Shown: positions 10,895-23,000 of the stretch, one piece after another
Numbering within the stretch: position 1 is the stretch's first letter
How the letters are laid out: each line of letters begins with the position of its first letter
NCBI RefSeq assembly: GCF_932526225.1
Contig: NC_064035.1
Span: forward strand, 10,775,296-10,839,295
Length of the DNA stretch: 64,000 nt
Source: Nematostella vectensis
Lineage: Eukaryota; Cnidaria; Anthozoa; Actiniaria; Edwardsiidae
Direction: 5' to 3'
The notes under the pieces: generated by a model
Told to the model about the DNA's origin: nothing
The model's database searches: none
Seen by the model: only the letters and a program-made list of their open reading frames with translations
Made by a program: the position numbers and the translations under genes

Positions 10895-13210
10895 AGATGG
10901 TCGATAAAACTGTGTTATCTAAGGGACGTGTCCTTGTTTGCACACTGTGTAAAGTGTAACCTTTTTTATATTGACACAGTATCAGCCATTATCGGAACTC
11001 CGTCTATTTTAATAGAAAAAAAAATGTCGATCCTCAAATGTAAATTTGTACAAAAGATATTCACAGATTTCACAGAAAGCGGAATGACAGGGGCTAAAGT
11101 ACCAAAAAAAACTCAAAGGACCCTATAGGTACTTATAAAAAAAAGAGGTTCTTGAGACAGGTGTCGCATTGGCAGCCAGAGGCTAAGCCATGCTCGAGGA
11201 TCCAGCGTACAAGGCTAAGTGCGCTTGTGAATAACGACAGAATTCCAGATGATTGATGGAATGGTCTTCTTTGGTACTTTTATCATGTTTTCAATGTCCC
11301 CCAACATTTTGTTGTGAGAGAAATTCTGTAGCAAATTGTCCTTTGATGTTCCGTGCATCAGCAATTGCTTGTGGTGCACGTTTCAGTATACATTTCCAAC
11401 TCGTGCCATTCATCACGATTTATCTGAACAATTGCACATGGATCCTGGCGCGCCGGTTTCTATGGTAATGCGCGCACAAACTTATAGCTGGAATAGCATA
11501 TTCTACAACTGTAAAGACATGTTATTACAAAACAGCTTTTATTTTGAATAAACTGTAAAACTACAAAATGCCTACAATTCAAAAAATAAACTCCAGTTGA
11601 ATTTTCAATTCAATAATATTGTAACAGAAACTTGGTTGCTTCAACAATTTCCGGTGAGCGTTGTCTACAAAACACGTAACATGTTCACAAAGTCACAAAA
11701 CAGTTACACGTATCACGCACCACAAAAGCAATGCTCCCGTAAAGGACACACAAAACAGCTCTTGCATTGAGTTACCTATCACTTGTACTCTAACTGGTAA
11801 CTTCTCCCTATTTCCACAGAACGTGTGATTTTAAATCCGTTACGCCCATCATTTAATACACAAAATTTAAAGTCAATGTGACTATTTAGTTTCGACAAAT
11901 GGGAACTTTTCTAACACATAAATATATTTTAAATAAATACTAATAATTAAATATTCAAGCTACCTACGAAGAAATGTTTAAAACTAGTAGAGAAATAGTG
12001 GATTCAAATGGGTCACAGTGGTGAAAATAAAGCAAATGAGTGTTCGTACGTTTGAAGGGCGAGTAAGATATAATCCCTTTTCTTTTCCACGTTTCTCATT
12101 TACCGTCTGATTAAAAACTAGGGTTTTGATGACTACCATATCTGATATGACGATGCAAATACCCCCATCTAACTAACAGAAAAATCAAACTTTTGATAAA
12201 ATCGGATAGAATAACCCTCATCACAAATGTTTCATATCTTTTCAGGGCCATCAGGTAGTCAAAGCTCAGTTTCTATCCATAACATTACTCGTTGATTCCA
12301 AGAATCCACGGTAGTTTGTGTGCCTTTCTATTCTTCTAAAAAAAATTAACCTTCCCTATTATTTAGAGAAATAGTCTATCATGTAATACTCTACGAGCGT
12401 TCACGGAAAAATATCAAGTACCAAAATTGACAACGGAGACGACAGAAAACAAAAGAATTGATTCGAGGATTCAATTGGCGGCATGTGAGAATGCGCTCTG
12501 TCTGATATACCATGGTTCAGCCGTTCGTCCAGAATAGCTCATTTCCGAATAACATATTAAAGTCCCTATGAAAAGTCTTACATCAAGGCCCTGTGCTAGT
12601 ATAACAGAACACTTGAGTTAATGTAACAAGGTTGGCATAGGGCCCGATTTTAATTTGCCTTTTTCTGTCAGAAGTGGAGCGTTATTAGGAAACGGCTAAT
12701 GAGCGTCAAAGCGCAGACAAATTTTGCGGCCTCGTTGTCGTAACAGTTCACAACATCACACAGCGACAAAAACAGCGACAGTCACGTGACCACCATTCAC
12801 AGAAAGCAACAGCGAAAGCGAACTCAAGATTGCTGCAAACCTCAATCTTGAAACAACATTATCCAAAACATTATCAATATCTCATTAGCGATATTTCTCA
12901 AAGATTTCCTAGAGAACTAAACTTCGTTCCGGGCGACGCTGAACCGTCATCAAGGAATTTAGTAGTTATTTCAGGTTTTTCAATTCATTAGCCTGTCCGA
13001 GAATCTAGTGGTACAAACCTTTGGCGGACGCAAAAACCAATGGATTCCCGACCGTTCCCTTTGTATTAGTTCAGTAACTTGTTAAAGACTTTGAATTAAT
13101 CTTATTGGTTTAGAATACATGCATTATCATCGATCGGAAAATTATTCAATCATCGTCAAATTAGCTTTCCAAGTTGTACTTGTAAATGTCTATCTTTTTT
13201 AGAATTAACC
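10895..13210. other. intergenic, no gene recognised
   Basis: AT-rich spacer after the ODAD2 stop. On the minus strand around 11,290-11,420 a short open stretch reads KRAPQAIADARNIKGQF in one frame. It looks protein-like, but it is quickly closed by stops and belongs to no family I recognise, so it may be a decayed fragment. Nothing else was supported. Confidence 0.4.
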
Positions 13211-13214
13211 ACAA

Positions 13215-13640
13215 CTTTTACGTTGTCTGGAGTATAGATTTATCAACCTTATTAAGTTGCCCGGTATAGAATTATCAGCCTTATTCAGTTGTCTAGAGTG
13301 TAGAATCATCAGCCTTATTAAGTTGCCTAGAGTGTAGAATTATGGACCTTATTAAGTTGTCTAGAGTGTAGAATTGTGGACCTTATTTAGTTGTCAAGAG
13401 TGCAGAATTATCAGCCTTATAAAGTTGTCTAGACTTTAGAATCCTCAGCCTTATTAAGTTTTCTAGGGTGTAGAATCATCAGCCTAAGTTGTCTATAGTG
13501 TAGAATCCTCAGCCTTATTAAGTTTTCTAGGGTGTAGAATCATCAGCCTAAGTTGTCTAAGAGTGTAGAATCATCAGCCTAAGTTGTCTAGAGTGTAGAA
13601 TCATCAGCCTTATTAAGTTGTTTGGAGTGTACCTGAGGTG
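13215..13640. repeat. minisatellite, about 34-bp unit
   Basis: About twelve copies of a unit like gtgtagaatcatcagcctta followed by ttaagttgtctaga. Some copies lack the ttatt step, giving shorter units. It lies just left of the last CAP-Gly exon I could assign. Confidence 0.92.
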
Positions 13641-14027
13641 CATCTCTGGTGTATTGCCTATGCAATAGTCGGCTCTACCTTGTTTCGCTCTACTGGAGGT
13701 GATGAGTTACAGGATCGGCATTGCCTTGATTTTGTTGTCTAGAAATGAAAAAGCAATTTTTCAATGAAACTGAACGGGACAAAACGGGCAGATAAGACAC
13801 TCGCATAATACAGTGAGGGACAGATTTTGAAATCACGGGTCCGATCTATTCAACCTTATGTGGTCTATGGGATAAAACTGGATAAAAATAGGTAACACAT
13901 ATGATATATGATTATGTGTATTCCCAATAAAAACCTTACAAAATGCTTTTATTTTGGAGAGATCTTAATGAAAACCCTCCCTTCAGCATTTTCCATTTAA
14001 AAACAAATTTTCCCTAAAAAGGATTAC

Positions 14028-17000
14028 CTGGTGCGACATAATATCCTCCAAAAGAACAAATGCACCGTAGTTTTGAGGACAAAAGAAATAGCGCACACCA
14101 TTCAAAGTGCCATCATTATTGCCAACTGTAGAACAAATCACGGATTAAACATACACCTTTTTTATATAGGTTGCACTGCAAAGAGTCCATGTTCAAGAAA
14201 CCCTGATTTGAAACAGTTGGGCTAAAATACGAGGTAAGAAGGAGAAATTCAACAATATCATTGGATTGATACAGAGAGAAAAATTGTTGGAGGAACGAGG
14301 GGATAGGGTGGATAGGGAGGGGGGATGAGTTGAAGTTTGAAAGATGTTCCCTACCTGGAGAATCCAAGTGAACACCAGCATAACTTGAGAGTTCCCCTTT
14401 AATAGGACCAAGATACTTAATGATGCCTGCACAAGAATAAAAGAATGAAAACAATAAAAACCTTGACCATAACATATTGTACATGATCCTGAAATGTAAT
14501 CTATAGTCACAATGGTACTGTATTTACCCTTGATTTCTCCTTGAACAACAACGTAATCCCCTAAGCTTGGTATTACTTTAAAAGCCTCAGCCCTAGAAGA
14601 AAAATTGAAAGAAAATAAGAGGAGTAGAGTCTAGAGTACTTGTACTACAGTACAACAAAAGCCATTCTTACTTGGAATGCAGCTCCTTGTCATTGCTTTG
14701 TGCAGTTTCTGAAGGAGGATCACTTTGTGGAAGAAGGAAGCACTGACCCTTATAGAAGCTTGCAGTATTTGGTAACACGGTGGATTCTCTGACAGAGGTC
14801 TAGTCAAATCAATAAGCATTAGGACTAAATTTAAGAAAAAAAGAGTGAGAATGAAATACTTATGTTTACCGGATAGACTTTAAAAGGCGTTGAGAATGGG
14901 CGGCATACACCTTTATTTCTGTGCTTTATACAGCTGGAAAGTAACCAAAGAAGACATTGATTTAATGTCAACATTTTTACAAACTAAATAGCTCCATATG
15001 AGTGCAGCTTTAGATACTGTTCTGTTATTGCTTTTACCCTTTAGTTTAAAAGCACCTTCCTAGCAGCATAAAAAAAACTTCAGGATTTACTTTTGAACAC
15101 TCCTGGGTAGTGACATCATAATTATACAGTATCATCGTGTAATAGGGAGTGACTGCCATGGACTATCATGCCCTGCAATGGTTTGCCATTAATAATAGCA
15201 TTATTAAATTTTGTGGCTGAGCAAGCGGATCAGGTAGACAATTACAGTACTATAACACAGTGTTGCAGTTATCCAGTATTTCGTAATAGTATAATATCAT
15301 GGTCTTAAAGTACCCTGGTTCCAGAGCGTCTCTCTAATTAGTGGTCAGCGAGCTTGCGACAAGGCTCTCAAAGTGCTATTTCCACTTATGTTAGGTTCAG
15401 AATCTGAACTTGGTTGCTGATTGGCCAATTGACGCGTAGTCATGGAAACCAAGAATTAATTCTGACAGTTTTCTATTGTACTTTTGCTTCTAGTTCAAAA
15501 GGTCAAAACCGTTTTTTTAATAGTTGTTGTTTGCAATAACAAACATCAAAGCAAACGAAGCAGAAGCGATTATTTTGAAAGCAATTTTCATAGTGCTTTG
15601 CAGTCAATTCAGTCTGTTTAAGAGGAGTCGCTTTACAATTTCATCAAGGGGCGAGACGTCTTATCTGTGCAACCGACCAGCTACTACGGGAAATCGCCCT
15701 GCGTACCCCCCTGTGTACGCGCCAGAGACTGATAACCTTGGTCCTTAGATGAGTTTGACTAGCTCTTTACATGATGTTACCTTTTTAAGTTACATGTCAT
15801 GTCATGGACTCTGCCTTGGAGATTATCACTTCCGTTCGGTATTTGTGGAAATTCACTTTCATGGTTTAGGGTTTCCTGAAAATTGTACACAAGTATATTC
15901 TAATGCCTGTACATATGGAAACATATTTCCTTATCTAGTATTTACATATTTAAGGTTCAAAATTACCTAAATAAACTGTAATTACTGTAATGGAATGTCA
16001 ACGGCCATTTTCTGTTTCATAATGCAAAAACAGGGAGTGATACAAAAATACCTATTGCTATTGTCCTGGTTGGCTAGAAACAATAGTAGTAAAATGCTTT
16101 CAGACTGCGCTGTGTTCAAATGGAGGTTTGTTGTTTTATAAATAAATACTACCGCATCATCTTGTGATACGTGGTCCCTGTTGTTCTACTTTATTTTGTT
16201 GTTTACCCAGTATTAGTCCCTACCATGGTATACTTACCATTTGACCTGACTTTGCTTTGATAATCCTAAAGTGAACAATCATTATTCATGGTTAAGTCAC
16301 TATACACTAAATCAAAAATAGGAGTAAAATCTTCTTTAATAGTATGCCATATCATAATGGACTTCAGGGCTTAAAGTTGGTGAATACTGTACATGGATGT
16401 ATCTGGGACTTTTCCGAAATGAGACTAAAAGTACAAAAAATTATTTTATTACAGTAATTTGGAGATTTATGCACCTAACATTTTGGACCTTTGTGGCTTC
16501 TGTAAATTTGATTTGTGTGACTCAAAATTCACAACTAATCAAAAAAAAAGGTAGCCGGTAAAAATGATATGAGTAAAAATGAACTTTGAGCAATGGTCTT
16601 ACCATTGTTATATATTCTCATTCTTCAACTACATAGAGTGCCTTTAGGTATTTTTCATTAATTTCAAAATATATCAAATATCAAAATCTAATCAGATTAT
16701 TTTTTCAGACATTATTTTAGCATTAGCAAACAAAAAAAACAAATAAAATTAATAAAAAATTAAAAAAAAAAAAATGTATTTTTAGAAATAATTTTGACTT
16801 ACTTTGTTTTTGAATTTACTGTGTTTAAAGGATTGGTGATACGGTTTTGTCCCTTCAGGTTGGTCAGCTTGAAAGAGATCAAATATATATTTTTATGGTG
16901 TCCATATTATTTCAAAACTTTTGAGTGTCCACCAAATAAAATTGTACTCATTAACGTGGAATAGCACACAATTGACATGAACTATTACCTGAGGCAAAAC

Positions 17001-20000
17001 ATATTTCTCTTTGAGAGCCTGCAAAAAAAGGAAAATATAGGGAATTCAACATTACTCACATTTTTTTCTGTAAGAAGGTTAGAGACTTCAACATACCTTT
17101 AGTTCTGCTCTTGCTGTGTAAAGTTCAAGTTCAAGCTCAGCATTTCTTCTGTTGGCTGTGCAAATACAGTACATTATATATTTCATACTAAGAAAGGATA
17201 TGCCATGGTTTTATGAATGGCCGACCGCGGCAGAACTGGGGTTTGCAGGCAAATCTTGGACATGGTTTCCACATTTTTGCCACAGAAAATGTTGCGGTTA
17301 TTTTGGGCTTCACTATAGGCTATTGATTCAGACAGTATGCTATGTATTTAAAGTCACCTTTGTGCAGCTCACTTTGTATAGTTTGCAAACATCTCAGCTC
17401 ACTTTCCTAACAAAATACAAATAAAAAAAGATTCTCATCATACCAGATAGCACAAACAACAAAGAATTGATTTAACATTTACAATAAAACATTTAATTGA
17501 TTACTCACATCAAAATGTACTCTGTGTGCGTGATTCTGGTCATCAAGTGCAGGAGTGCTCTCTACCAAAGTATAAAGCCCTTTTGTGAGATGTAAAACTA
17601 AAATTAATCACCAAACAGCTTTTCTAAGCAGTACCTTCTGCAAGGAGAGCTTTATAGTCTTCGTCAGTCTGCACAGAAGCATTTTTTAATGAAGAGGGAG
17701 TTATTTCAGTGTTGGTACTGTTATTAACAAGTGACTTGCGGCAGGGCTGAAAAAATATGGGGATTAAAAAATAAGAAGAAACTTCGATGATTAGCACCAT
17801 GCTGTACCTGGCTTTTCATGCAAATTACTAACCTTGGATTGAGTGGTGTTTTTCTCTTTAGAAGAAAGTGATGTGCCTGACCCAGTTGAACTTGACATGC
17901 GATGACCATTACTGCCTGAACTAGCAATATGCAAAGACAAACCACCCTTTCTGTATGCAGCAAGAGCAAGTTCTAGCCTGCATAAAAAAAACACAGTCAT
18001 TATAACCATCTAACGAATATGAGTTTAGTAGTTGTGAAAGGAGGGAAGGAGGTACTCAGATTTTAGCAATTTAGGGTCCAATATATCTTTGGAGGGCTAC
18101 ATTTTTCACCCAATACTTTTGCTTTCGAATACTCAAAAAAGTTCAATACTATGAAAACTTTATGCATAACATTGTTCCCTCCCATACCTTCCTCTATAAT
18201 GTGCTTAAGTGGACTTGAGCACATTGAGCACATATTGGACAACTCACTTTTTCCAAGTAAGCCATAACATGTTCTTATCAAATGTATTGGCTATTTTGAT
18301 TGTAAATAGGTTCTTTGAACAATGCCCATGGTAAGCTCATGAAGCTTTTTAGGTAGAAGTATTTGACACTTGATGTCCTGGTTTATTGTTGGAGATCCAA
18401 GAAGTTGTGAAGACATGTAATAAATCAGCTTTTTATATTGTTGGGTAATTCTGTTCTGTCTATTTGTCTCCCTAATAATTGCTAATCATCAAGGGTTCTG
18501 TGAGCGAACTCCAGAATGTAAACATTTTTTCCCTAGTTATTTTCAGTTTATATTGTAATAGTTTCGTGTGATTTAGGCTCATTGGTCAGTTGTAGACGAA
18601 TAATGAATAATATTTCGACACTTCACTCCACCAATACCAAAATACCCCAGTGATATAAGAAACTGCCTGGTGGTGCTTAATTTAAAACAGCTAAATTTAC
18701 TGTATCACAGGTATCCCAAGCCTACAATGTGTGATCATTTTCCTTTATGACTATGTTTGTAGTTAACATATATGTACAGTAGTTAAAATGAGCTGTTCAT
18801 TCTACTATTAAATAAAATATTTAATTATGGTGGGAGACTCAACAGCGTAACTCACAAACTACTCACCCAAATACTGTAGCTAAGAATTTCATCTGGATAC
18901 ATTGAGGACACAACAATCAAGAACAAATATTATTGAGATTTTTAAGATTTTATTGTCTTTAATAGTAGAATTAACAGCTTATTCTACTAAAAACTAAGTC
19001 ATAATGTAGCATGATCACATACTGTGAGCTTGGGATTTCTGCGAATTTATCATCTTGTTTGCTTCCTGTCATGTTCCATGCTGAAACCATGGTTACAGAA
19101 AAGAGCTTAAATGATTGGATAACAAGTGTTACGCAAGAACGAGATCAAAATCCACTTCAATAGCTCTTCATATATGCCCTTAATACATCAATATCTAAAA
19201 AATTTAACCAAAATAAAGAACCTGTTCTCTTATAAAGAGATATTTAAGGCTCTTAAATTCAAGGTTTTTAAATACTGGTGTTCATAGCCAGCTCCACGAT
19301 TTATCTTTTTTCCAGTTACAATAGTCATCTCTTTGTTTGTTGCACGCTTTAGAAATCAGCTAACAAAAGACGCCATGCGATCGTCGTAGCCACTAGAGAT
19401 ATTCTCATTGACGAAAAGCTTAAGTTGTTGTTCCAAAGAACATAATGAGCTACTTTGCCTAGAATTAATTGTTATTATATAAAACAACTTACTCTCATGA
19501 TTGTTTAGCGAACTTCTTACCAACATGGTTCCATGTATTTATGAGTCAGTTATTTTTAGTTTATTTTTTCACAGTTACAGTTATTAGTGATTGTATAAAT
19601 ATTCGAAAAAAAAATGAATCTGTAGTTATATGGTTGCATGCCATTGAAATGCACCCTGTAGATGTTTTCAGGAAAATTTTTTCATTAAAATCAAGCAATA
19701 AACCAAGATATTACAGTGTTGTTATTATCATGATAACGTTTAGATTTCATTTTAATTAAGTTCCCGTAAGCAACCAAACCTATTGCTCAAGTTTTTGGAG
19801 CCCAGTGGTCGCTTGCGAGAGCAAGCTCTCGTAAGAGACCAGCTTCGTTAATGACCACAATTTTCAGTTCCCAAGGTGATCGCTTAGGAGAGCTTCAACT
19901 GTACATTAATTGCAAGCACATAGCTGTAGCAAGACTAGAATTATTGAGGGCATGATACAGAAACATTAAGAGAAACATGGGGAGCACAGCCACACCACTA

Positions 20001-23000
20001 CTGGTCATTTTCTTATAATTTTTGAAAATATTATGGGGGGGGGGGGGGGGGGGGGAACATGTGCCCCCAGTGCCCCAACCCCTGCTATGGCATGAAGCAT
20101 GAACCTTTAATTTTCAGATTTGATTATCACCGCAGAGGGAATTATTGCTACATACAATGTCCATCGCTTCTGCTGCTCTTTTTAATTTTTTTTTGTTTAA
20201 AACAGGGTTCGTACAATTTTCCACAAATGAAATTCAAGGACTTTTAAGGACTTTTTCAATGACTTTTTGTAAAAATTCAAGGACTAGTGATACGATAAAT
20301 TCATAGAGACAATAGAGGGCAAATAAATTTTTCCAAGTCTTACCAAAGCTTTTATCAATTGTACATTGTTTATTTTCAATATGAAAATAGACTGTTATTG
20401 AACAGTGATTTCAAGCAAACGTTCTCCTACAGATTTTCAACTTTGGGTGAGATCCTCAAATTTTCAAAACTTTCTTTTTTCAAAGCCTTTTGCTTTTCCT
20501 TAGCACCGATTCGCAGTGCAATCGACTTAGTGAGGAGGCCTAGTTGTGCTCTTTGAACAGTTTCACTTGTTCTCTAGTTCTTCTTGGCATTTTCGCTTAC
20601 AGCTTACAACAATCTTCTCCTTGGCCCTTCTCTAGTCTTCATGACATTGGATCTAATGTTTCCTCCCTTGACTTGCCGCATCTAGCAGCGCCTTACTTAT
20701 ATCTAGATCAGCAAGCCCACGATTGTGAACAACTTTATAAGTTTCTTTATTAAGGTGTTTAACTGACATTTGCAGAGAAGTCTCTTTCGACTCTTGCCTG
20801 ACCATGAGAGAGTGTCAACAGATACAAATACAACTCTTCCAGGCTAGATGCTGTAAGAAGAATCCAGTCAGAATCAAGGAAAGAATATTGGACACACGTA
20901 TAACAACAACTCATAATTCAGAAGGTGAATTCTAGGGGATTAAGCGTTTCTGGTCCTTTATAAAGCCCTGTAGGAGAGACAGCAGCATGGATTTAGAGCA
21001 CTACCATCATGTTAAACACAGCTTCTTGGTTTTATACACTCGTTGGTGGACAATATGCATGAAGGTAATCAGATCGACGTTTTGGCGATGGATTTCAGTA
21101 AAGCATTTGACAAGGGAAATCACCGACTCCTTGTATCAAAGTTAAAGCACTATGGCGTTTGTGTTAAAACCAATCAGTGGATTAAGTACTTCCTATCTGC
21201 AAGGAAGCAGAAGGTGGTGTTTGACGGGGAATAATCTAAAGTTGTAGACGTCCTCTCTGGGGTACCCGAAAACTCTGTATTGGGCCAATGTCCTCTATTA
21301 CATTAGCGATCTCCCAGACAATATGATACTATTGTATATTTAATCATCAAGTCTACCGAGGATGCCTTCACTTTGCAACAGGACCTAGACTGATTAGCCA
21401 TGTGGGAGAAACAATGGAGCATGGAGTTTCACCCAGCTAAATGTAAGATCTTAAGGGTTGGACGCAAGCAAAAACCTAGACACAATACTTTTCACGGCAA
21501 AACCATGTGTGCTGTCGACTCGGCAAAATACCTTGGGGTCACCCTAACATCAGACTTGAGGTGGATAAGCATATAAACAACATCTGCAACAAAGCAAGCA
21601 GCACCCTCGGTTTCCTTCGGTGTAACCTGAGAATAGGCTCCCGCAAGCTAAAGAAGTCTGCTTACTTCGCTGTAGTGCGTCCATACCTTGAGTATGTGTG
21701 TACTGTATGGGACCCATTCACAAAGACAAACATCATCAAAATAGAGATGGTACAACGTTGCGCAGCAAGGTTTGCGCTTCATCGCTACAACAGAACAGCA
21801 AGTGTGAGTGAGATGCTCAATTATCTGGATTGGTCCTCACTAGAAATCCGAAGAAAGAGAGCAAGGCTCCTGATGTTCTACAAGATACACCGTGGCCTTG
21901 TTGTCACTGATGGCCTGCCAACAGTCCCGCCGATGTATAGAATAAGCAGGCATATGAATAGCCAAAGCTACAAAGTGCCACCTTCAAGAACCAACTATCA
22001 CAAAAAATCGTTCTTCCCGCGGACCATCAGGGATTGGAACTGTCTACCAGAACTAACTGCAAGGGCAGCCAGTCTTAACGCTTTTAAGAAAGCAAGCAAA
22101 CTATTATTGCATTGACTTATGTAACTCTACCTATTATATTTTTGTTATTATCGTTTTTATTGAAATTATGATACCTTATAAGAATCCTCGCATAAAAGGA
22201 GATGGGGTTATATAGAAGAAGAAGTACGCACCCAGCCTGTCTAGCTTGTGGTGAATGGTCAATCCGAGAAATAGTTCCGAGAGGACAAGAAGGCCTTTTT
22301 TGAAAATCAGAGAAAACGAGATCTTGCTTTTCTTAAGTACCAGAAGGAGAAGTCGAATCTCTAAAATTCGAGAAATCGAGATGCCTTAAAATTTGGAGAG
22401 AAAATCAATATATCCAAGGAACCACCTCTCTTGTAGTTAAAATCCAAGAGGATTGTCTTCTGGGCTTGCTCAGCTTTCTCCACAAATTCTGTATACTGGA
22501 GCACCAGGAGATTACAATCTCCTATCTTCACATGCTTGTAGCCCACCATCGTCATCAGCAAGAGCTAGAACATGGCGAAGCACACTTCCTTTCACTGTAC
22601 AATCTTTGTATGATCTATGCTGATCCTGTTTATGGGCATGGATTTTACATACTTTATCTTGTACATAATTATATAAAGAAATAACTCGCAAACCATATAT
22701 TTGGCTACAATTTGCTATTAATCTTTACTCCAATAAGATTTACTTTTATTTCTTTAATCAAATATTTTTCAATGACTTTCAAGGACCAATAATAAGAATT
22801 CAATCACTTTCCTTGAATTTCAAATTTTAAAACTCAAGCACTTTCAAGGTTTTCAAGGACTTGTACGAACCCTGTAAAATTTTGGACATGGTGATGAACT
22901 TGGCGATTTCAGAGGAAAAATCAGTAATTTGTTTCCCTCTAATAACTAGACTTGGTCTTGTGAAACATCAACTTAAAAAAAAGAACAACAAGCTGATAAT

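Noticed and set aside
11253-11551. Overlapping 71-codon plus-strand ORFs
   Set aside because: No family match, no splice context. The opposite strand has a more protein-like but stop-ridden stretch, so at best this is a decayed fragment.
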